A stretch of DNA of 64,000 nt, taken from positions 89,420 to 153,419 of the forward strand of contig CAVOZJ010000013.1 of the NCBI GenBank assembly GCA_963700885.1, given 5' to 3'. Source of the DNA: Anderseniella sp963700885. Lineage in GTDB: Bacteria; Pseudomonadota; Alphaproteobacteria; Rhizobiales; Aestuariivirgaceae. The notes below the pieces were generated by a model. It saw only the letters and a list, made by a program, of their open reading frames with translations, made no database searches and was not told the origin of the DNA. Position numbers and translations under genes: made by a program. The stretch's first letter is position 1. Each line of letters begins with the position of its first letter. This document shows positions 55,163 to 64,000 of this stretch, one piece after another.

Positions 55163-55172
55163 TGGTATACCA
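55163..55172. promoter_or_regulatory. TGGTATACCA palindrome upstream of sucC
   Basis: A 10-bp perfect palindrome with a half-site repeat (TGGTATG) just ahead at 55156, 71 bases before the sucC start. The GTATAC core is typical of GntR/FadR-subfamily operators. No regulator gene is adjacent, so the assignment is inferred from form only. Confidence 0.4.
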
Positions 55173-55242
55173 TTGGCTTTACTGCGTTGCGTTTCCGGTG
55201 TTCAATACCTCATGAAAAACACTCAAACGGGACTGAAACACA

Positions 55243-56436
55243 ATGAACATTCATGAATATCAGGCCAAGGCACTGTTGAAGTCATTCGGCGTACCGGTCT
55301 CTGCCGGTGTGCCGATCATGAAGGCAAGTGAAGCTGAAGCGGCTGCCAGATCGCTGCCGGGCCCGGTTTGGGTGGTGAAATCCCAGATACATGCGGGTGG
55401 GCGTGGCAAGGGCCGGTTCAAGGAACTGGGTGCCGATGCAGCTGGTGGTGTGAGGGTTGTTAAGTCAGTTGAGGATGTGGTGAAAAACGCGTCTGAAATG
55501 CTGGGGAATACGCTGGTGACCAAGCAAACCGGCCCGGCGGGAAAGCAGGTCAACCGGCTTTATATTGAAGATGGTGCCGACATTGCGCGTGAGCTTTATC
55601 TGTCGATCCTGGTGGACCGAACGGTCGGCCGCGTCGCCTTCGTGGTGTCGACCGAAGGCGGCATGGACATCGAAGCCGTTGCGGAAGATACGCCTGAGAA
55701 AATTATTACCGTTGCCATTGATCCAGTCGCCGGCATTAGCGATGCGGACGTTGCAAAACTTTGCGACGGGCTGAAACTGGAAGGCGCTGCACGGGCAGAT
55801 GGTGAGAAACTGTTTCCCACGCTTTACAGGGCATACACCGAATCAGACATGAGCCTGCTGGAGGTTAACCCGCTGGTGGTGCTGGGCGATGGCCATCTGC
55901 GCGTACTTGATGCCAAGGTATCGTTCGACGGCAATGCAGATTTTCGCCATCCCGAACTTGCCGAGCTTCGTGATCTGACTGAAGAAGACGCCAAGGAAAT
56001 CGAGGCGTCGAAATATGACCTGGCCTACATTGCGCTCGATGGTGACATAGGCTGCATGGTGAACGGCGCCGGTCTTGCCATGGCAACCATGGATATCATC
56101 AAGCTTTATGGTGCATCGCCTGCCAACTTCCTGGATGTGGGTGGTGGGGCCACAACGGAGAAGGTAACGGCGGCTTTCAAGATCATCACATCCGACCCCC
56201 AGGTGAAGGGTATTCTGGTCAACATTTTTGGCGGCATCATGCAATGCGATGTGATTGCCGAAGGGGTTGTTACCGCTGTCAGGGAAGTCGGTCTGAAGGT
56301 TCCGCTGGTAGTCCGGCTGGAAGGCACCAATGTCGAGCGCGGCAAGGAAATTATCAATATCAGCGGATTGAATGTGATTGCGGCAAATGATCTCGACGAT
56401 GCCGCCCGGAAAATCGTCAAGGCGGTAAAGGGTTGA
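55243..56436 (+). CDS. sucC: succinyl-CoA synthetase (ADP-forming) beta subunit
   Basis: 397-aa ATP-grasp subunit. It starts NIHEYQAKALLKSFGVPVS, with AGGRGKGRFKELG near residue 46, LEVNPLVVL near residue 205, and GGGATTEKVTAAFKI, NIFGGIMQCDVIA in the CoA-ligase part. Complete and undamaged, unlike the genes downstream. Next gene overlaps its stop region. Confidence 0.96.
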   Translation: MNIHEYQAKALLKSFGVPVSAGVPIMKASEAEAAARSLPGPVWVVKSQIHAGGRGKGRFKELGADAAGGVRVVKSVEDVVKNASEMLGNTLVTKQTGPAGKQVNRLYIEDGADIARELYLSILVDRTVGRVAFVVSTEGGMDIEAVAEDTPEKIITVAIDPVAGISDADVAKLCDGLKLEGAARADGEKLFPTLYRAYTESDMSLLEVNPLVVLGDGHLRVLDAKVSFDGNADFRHPELAELRDLTEEDAKEIEASKYDLAYIALDGDIGCMVNGAGLAMATMDIIKLYGASPANFLDVGGGATTEKVTAAFKIITSDPQVKGILVNIFGGIMQCDVIAEGVVTAVREVGLKVPLVVRLEGTNVERGKEIINISGLNVIAANDLDDAARKIVKAVKG

Positions 56437-56444
56437 TTGCCGGC

Positions 56445-57041
56445 ATGACGAACAGTGTGCGCAGACTAGCAATTGTGGGCGCAGTCACCCTGGTTACATC
56501 GCATGCGGCAGTATCGGGCGTTCACGCGCAGGGTCCGGTTGATGACGAGGCAGATCCGGTCTTTGCGTTCAACAAGGTTTGCTACTCGAAGGTGCCGTCA
56601 ATCGCGGCGATTAGGGACATGGCCACCAGGCTTGCCTGGCAGGCGCTGGACAAATCCGATCTGAGACTGTTCTCCCCTGACCAGGATCCTGAGGTGCTGG
56701 AAGGCTGGGATGTGCAGGTTGGCAAGAAGTTTTTCCGCCTGGGCCTGGTTCGCACAACGGTAAGCGACAGGTTCAGGCAGACATTCCCGGATTTTGCAGA
56801 TGGTGCGGCAACTTCGTGTACGCTGGTTCTCGATGGCGGCAGCAATGCGGTGAAAGTTTCTGAAGGCATGCAGAAACTGGCCGACAAGGAACCTGCCAGC
56901 AGGGACGTGCCTGACGGCGAGTTCAGAACAACCACCTGGGCCGGTGGCAATGAAAATTACAAGGTGTTTCTGATTTCAAAGGCAGCGGCCGCCGGTGAAA
57001 CCGGGTTGTTGAACGTGACAATTCTGGCAAAGGCAAAATAG
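56445..57041 (+). CDS. hypothetical periplasmic protein, 198 aa
   Basis: An N-terminal signal peptide (residues 1-28, cleavage near VHAQG) is followed by a soluble domain with two cysteines (KVCYSKVPSIAAIRDMATRLAWQAL; TSCTLVLDG) and a C-terminal FRTTTWAGGNENYKVFLIS. Inserted between sucC and sucD on the same strand, an unusual position. No family is recognised. The ATG at 56445 was chosen over an upstream TTG at 56433. Confidence 0.65.
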   Translation: MTNSVRRLAIVGAVTLVTSHAAVSGVHAQGPVDDEADPVFAFNKVCYSKVPSIAAIRDMATRLAWQALDKSDLRLFSPDQDPEVLEGWDVQVGKKFFRLGLVRTTVSDRFRQTFPDFADGAATSCTLVLDGGSNAVKVSEGMQKLADKEPASRDVPDGEFRTTTWAGGNENYKVFLISKAAAAGETGLLNVTILAKAK

Positions 57042-57091
57042 CGGCGGTACATCTGTAATACCCGCCGAATGACAGAAAGAAGTGAAAGCTA

Positions 57092-57995
57092 ATGTCGATT
57101 TTCATCGACAGGGCCACGAAAGTTCTCGTGCAGGGGCTGACCGGTAAGACCGGTACTTTCCACACTGAACAGGCACTGGCCTATCATGGCACCAAAATGG
57201 TGGGCGGCATTCACCCGAAAAAGGGGGGTGAGATATGGACCGGAAAACGGTGGTGAAACGCTGCCGGTTTTCACGACCGTTGCGGAAGGCAGGGATGCAA
57301 CCGGCGCCAATGCCTCGGTCGTGTACGTGCCGCCGGCAGGCGCGGGCGCTGCAATAATTGAAGCGATCGAAGCGGAAATCCCGCTGATCGTGTGCATCAC
57401 CGAGGGTGTTCCCGTGATGGATATGGTCAAGGTGAAGGCGAGGCTGGAAAAATCAAACTCACGTCTGGTTGGCCCGAACTGTCCCGGTATCCTTACACCG
57501 AATGAATGCAAGATCGGTATCATGCCGGGCAACATTTTCACGAAGGGTTCTGTCGGGGTTGTATCGCGCTCCGGCACGCTGACTTACGAAGCGGTGTTCC
57601 AGACGACCAATGAAGGTCTTGGCCAAACCACTGCGGTTGGTATTGGCGGCGATCCGGTCAAGGGAACCGAGTTCATCGATGTGCTTGAAATGTTCCTTGC
57701 TGATGATGAAACCAAGTCAATTATCATGATCGGTGAAATCGGCGGGTCGGCTGAGGAAGACGCAGCACAATTGATTTCCGATGAAGCGAAAAAAGGACGT
57801 GCAAAACCGGTTGCCGGGTTTATTGCCGGACGCACGGCCCCTCCCGGACGCACCATGGGTCATGCCGGTGCAGTTATCTCGGGCGGCAAGGGTGGCGCCG
57901 AAGACAAGATCGAGGCTATGCGTGCTGCCGGTATAGCAATTGCAGATTCTCCGGCCACGTTAGGCAAAACACTGGCTCAGCGGTTGAAAGCCTAG
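57092..57995 (+). pseudogene. sucD: succinyl-CoA synthetase alpha subunit, one frameshift
   Basis: The start (ATG 57092: IFIDRATKVLVQGLTGKTGT, MVGGIHPKKGGE) and the rest from about 57250 (ETLPVFTTVAEG to the end, with the phosphohistidine in GHAGAVISGGKGGAEDK) are intact but in different frames. At 57239-57246 the expected WTGPxGGE segment is missing five bases; restoring a second ACCGG unit rebuilds it. Total length of about 300 residues is normal. A short-repeat deletion or an assembly error is likely. Confidence 0.88.
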
Positions 57996-58094
57996 CAAAA
58001 ACGGCTATGTTGATCTGGCGCAATCCAGATTCAGTTCGCGCAAAGGTAAATTTGTAAAGGCTCACTGCGGGTTCAAGCCTGCAGAGTAGGTAAC

Positions 58095-61067
<2,973 letters not shown>

Positions 61068-61167
61068 AAGTTCTGATTACTGCGGATCACCCTTCCTGAT
61101 TGATTTGTGTATCTGTGATGCGGCCAGCGTTTTTAACCGGCATGCAACTTTTGTAAGGACGGACGTG

Positions 61168-62381
61168 ATGTCGAATGAAATCCGGGTGCCAACGCTGGGC
61201 GAATCCGCAACCAGAAAGCTTAATTGGCAAGTGGTTCAAGAAAACAGCCCGGCGAGGCAATTGCCGCGATGAGCCGCTGGTGGAGCTGGAAACCGACAAG
61301 GTGACTGTTGAAGTGCCGGCACCGGCTGCAGGCGTCATGGGCGAAATTCTGGTCCAGGAAGGCGACACGGTGGAAGTTGGAGCACTGCTTGGAACCGTGG
61401 CTGAAGGTGGTGGTGCTCACCGGCAAAACCGGCTGCACAGACAAAACCGGCCGCAGCTGGCAAGCCTGCTGAAGCGCCATCGGCAGCGTCCGCCGGTGCG
61501 CCGGCGGTTGCAGCCGCACCTTCCGCTGCCGAGATGCTGGCGAAACAGATTGTGTCTGCTGACCAGGTCAAGGGCTCGGGTAAGCGGGGTCAGGCGACTG
61601 AAGGGTGACGTGCTGGAAGCACTTGAAAAAGGCGCCAAGGCTCCTGCACGCACCGGCCGCGCGGGCTCCGTCTTCGGCTGATGATGCGCCACGAGAAGAA
61701 CGGGTGAAGATCACCCGGTTGCGCCAGACCATTGCGCGACGGTTGAAGGAGCCCAGGACACGGCCGCCATGCTGACCACCTTCAATGAGGTGGACATCAG
61801 CGCGGTGATGGACCTGCGCAAGCGCTACAAGGAATTGTTCGAGAAGAAGCACGGTGTGAAGCTGGGTTTCATGGGCTTTTTCACCAGGGCCGGTGCCATC
61901 TCGCTGAAGGAAGTGCCGGCTGTCAATGCCGAAATTGACGGCACGGATATTGTCTACAAGAATTTCTGCCACGTCGGCGTGGCTGTTGGTACCGCCAAGG
62001 GTCTCGTCGTACCGGTCGTTCGCGATGCTGACGAGATGTCGAATTGCCGAAGTTGAAAAGGACATTGCCCGTCTTGGGGGCCTGGCGCGAGATGGTCAGC
62101 TTTCGATGGCGGATATGCAGGGCGGCACGTTCACGATATCCAATGGCGGCGTATATGGCTCGCTGATGTCAACTCCCATTCTGAATGCGCCGCAATCCGG
62201 TATTCTCGGCATGCACGAACATCCAGGAGCGTCGATGGCGGTCATCCGCGGCGAGGTCAGGATCGCCCGATGGATGTACCTGGCACTTTCCTATGATCAC
62301 CGTATCGTTGACGGAAAGGAAGCCGTGACACTGGTGCAGGTGAAGGATTCACTGGAAGACCCCGAACGCCTTGTGCTTTAA
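61168..62381 (+). pseudogene. sucB: dihydrolipoamide succinyltransferase E2, several frameshifts
   Basis: E2 core of the 2-oxoglutarate dehydrogenase complex. The lipoyl domain (EIRVPTLGES, DEPLVELETDKVTVEVPAP with the lipoyl lysine), an Ala/Pro linker readable in another frame (61430-61600), the E1/E3-binding part and the catalytic domain (TFNEVDISAVMDLRKRYKE; GGTFTISNGGVYGS; SYDHRIVDGKEAV with the active-site His) are all present. They are split by breaks near 61215, 61245-61265, 61415, 61605, 61670, 61755 and 62040. AAGGACGGA precedes the ATG. Confidence 0.85.
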
Positions 62382-62400
62382 TCTGTAAGGAATAAATCTC

Positions 62401-63798
62401 ATGTACGATCTGGTTGTAATCGGCACAGGCCCCGGTGGCGATGTGGGGGCGATCCGTGCTGCCCAGCTGGGCATGAAAGTCGCGGTTGTGAAAAACGCGC
62501 TGCCCATGGCGGCACCTGTCTCAATGTTGGCTGTATTCCCTCCAAGGCAATGCTGCACGCATCGGAGCTTTTCGAAGAAGCGGGACATGGGTTTCAGAAC
62601 ATGGGCATCAAGGTGCCGGCGCCACAAATCGGCATGAAAGCAAATGCTCGAGTTCAACCAGGACGCCGTAGACGGCAATTCCAACGGCATCGGATTTCTG
62701 CTCAAGAAAAACAAGATTGATGGATTCCACGGCACCGGCAGGATCCTCGGTGCGGGCAAGGTTGAGGTGACGCCTGAAATAGGCGATGCGCAAATACTGG
62801 AAACCAGGAACATCTGCATCGCGACCGGTTCGGATGTGGCGCAATTGCCGGGTATTGAGATCGACGAGAAGCAGGTCGTGTCGTCGACAGGTGCACTGGA
62901 GCTTTCCAAAGTGCCCGGTCACCTGGTGGTGGTCGGTGCGGGTGTTATCGGGCTGGAACTTGGATCGGTGTGGCGCAGGCTTGGCGCCAAGGTAACCGTG
63001 GTTGAGTTCTTCTCGACCGTATCCTGCCGGGGACGGACAGCGAGGTTGCCAAGAAGTTCCGGGTGATGCTGGGCAAGCAGGGCTTCGAATTCAAACTCGG
63101 CTGCAAGGTAACCGGCGCCAAGGCGTCCAAGTCAGGCGTCAAGGTAACCATTGAGCCGGCCAAGGGCGGCGATCCTGAAACGCTTGATGCCGACATCTTG
63201 CTGGTCGCTATCGGCCGGGTGCCCTACACAGACGGGCTGGGACTGGCAGAGGCAGGTGTTGCGGTAGATGAAGCGCAACGCGCGGCGGTGGATGATCATT
63301 TTACCACCAGCGTGCCGGGGATTTTTGCCATAGGGGACGTGGTGCGCGGCGCGATGCTGGCGCACAAGGCTGAAGAAGAAGGAGTTGCGCTGGCGGAACT
63401 GCTGGCCGGTCAGGCGGGGCACGTCAATTATGGCATCATTCCCGGGGTGGTTTACACCTATCCCGAAGTGGCGTCAGTGGGCAAAACCGAGGATGAACTC
63501 AAGGAAGAGGGCGTGGCATACAGGTCGGGCTCGTTTCCGTTCATGGCCAATGGCCGTGCCAAGGCCAACCAGACCACGGACGGATTTGTGAAAGTGCTGG
63601 CGGATGCCGTGACAGATCAGGTTCTGGGTCCAGAGACCTGGTCCACTGGCCGGTGAACTGATCCACGAATGTGCCGTGCTGATGGAATTTGGCGGCTCTG
63701 CGGAAGACCTTGCACGCACCTGTCACGCGCATCCGACACTTTCAGAAGCGGTAAAGGAGGCAGCCCTTGCCGTCGACAAGCGCGCCATTCACTCATGA
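62401..63798 (+). pseudogene. lpdA: dihydrolipoamide dehydrogenase E3, several frameshifts
   Basis: FAD/NAD disulfide oxidoreductase serving the oxo-acid dehydrogenase complexes. It starts YDLVVIGTGPGG. The redox disulfide TCLNVGCIPSK is encoded at about 62513-62545 but in a shifted frame. VVGAGVIGLELGSVW, VAIGRVPYTDGLGL, GIFAIGDVVRGAMLAHKAEEEG and VVYTYPEVASVGKTEDEL follow, and the catalytic HAHPTLSEAVKEAAL lies at the 3' end in another frame. Breaks are near 62490, 62640, 63015 and 63630, with some substitutions (GGDVGAI for the usual GGYVAAI). Confidence 0.86.
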
Positions 63799-63799
63799 A

Positions 63800-64000
63800 C
63801 TAGACTTCGGTTTCAGGCATCAACCTGGAGCCGTCGATCATGCGGCTGTAGGCAAACGGTGCCGGATCCACCACAGGTGTCCTGCCGGTAACAAGGTCGG
63901 CCATCAGCTTGCCGGCGCCGGGACCGATGCCAAAGCCATGGCCTGAAAACCCGGTCGCCAGAAACAGGCCCGGTATCCGGGCGATGGCGGATATGACCGG
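63800..64000 (-). CDS. FAD-dependent oxidoreductase, DAO family (5' end outside window)
   Basis: Only the last 66 residues are present. They contain PGLFLATGFSGHGFGIGPGAGKLMADLVTG, the C-terminal FAD-binding signature of D-amino-acid oxidase/glycine-oxidase-like flavoproteins, then a short tail ending ETEV. It is convergent with lpdA, with one base between the stop codons. Substrate is undetermined. Confidence 0.75.
   Translation of the reverse strand, partial: PVISAIARIPGLFLATGFSGHGFGIGPGAGKLMADLVTGRTPVVDPAPFAYSRMIDGSRLMPETEV

Overview
The window is about 64 kb of a chromosome from an alphaproteobacterium, most likely Hyphomicrobiales (Rhizobiales) or a close relative. The evidence is gene order: ffh-rpsP-rimM-trmD-rplS followed on the same strand by leuC, leuD, leuB and asd; a System I cytochrome c cluster ccmABCDG divergent from acnA; a CoA-ester lyase and a MaoC hydratase upstream of sdhCDAB; and zapE-mdh-sucC-sucD-sucA-sucB-lpd. 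I recognise no tRNA, rRNA, insertion sequence, prophage or CRISPR array. Almost all genes are housekeeping.

Layout. 1-9.2 kb: the start of an ABC exporter pair with a divergent GDSL esterase, then thpR, a low-mass tyrosine phosphatase, a pterin dehydratase, a Bax-inhibitor-like membrane protein, a DUF2794 protein, htpG and asd. 9.3-17 kb: the leucine genes (leuB, leuD, leuC), interleaved with a tandem non-coding repeat, a lytic transglycosylase, a short-chain dehydrogenase and small membrane proteins. A decayed transporter remnant with its own terminator lies upstream of leuC. 17.4-24 kb: a cold-shock protein, a methyltransferase and the ribosome/SRP operon, in which L19 carries an unusual C-terminal helix-hairpin-helix domain. 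24.3-28.8 kb: dapF, mtaB, ftsY and yciB, overlapping and translationally coupled. ftsY contains 48 perfect copies of a hexanucleotide encoding a Pro-Glu track.

28.9-38.2 kb: a MarR regulator, the ccm genes, aconitase, and a group of small metabolic or unknown genes. 38.2-45.8 kb: a frameshifted pyridoxal kinase, a malyl-CoA-type lyase with a mesaconyl-CoA-hydratase-like MaoC protein, the whole succinate dehydrogenase operon, and two small proteins. 45.9-49.5 kb is the most unusual part. It holds a matrix-metalloprotease-like protein with a peptidoglycan-binding-like prodomain, a canonical cysteine switch, a matrixin zinc site and seven 47-residue propeller repeats.

49.8-64 kb: mmsA, an SRPBCC-M50 membrane protease fusion, zapE, mdh and the succinyl-CoA synthetase / 2-oxoglutarate dehydrogenase genes. 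From about 57.2 to 63.7 kb nearly every gene carries several small indels that break the frame, while the conserved protein sequence persists across frames. This looks more like poor local sequence quality than true gene decay, but it must be checked.

Functionally, the right half is dominated by the TCA cycle and short acyl-CoA metabolism (acnA, sdh, mdh, suc genes, lpd, mmsA, malyl/mesaconyl-CoA enzymes). Several of these promoters share a TGC-N3-GCA palindrome, which suggests common control.
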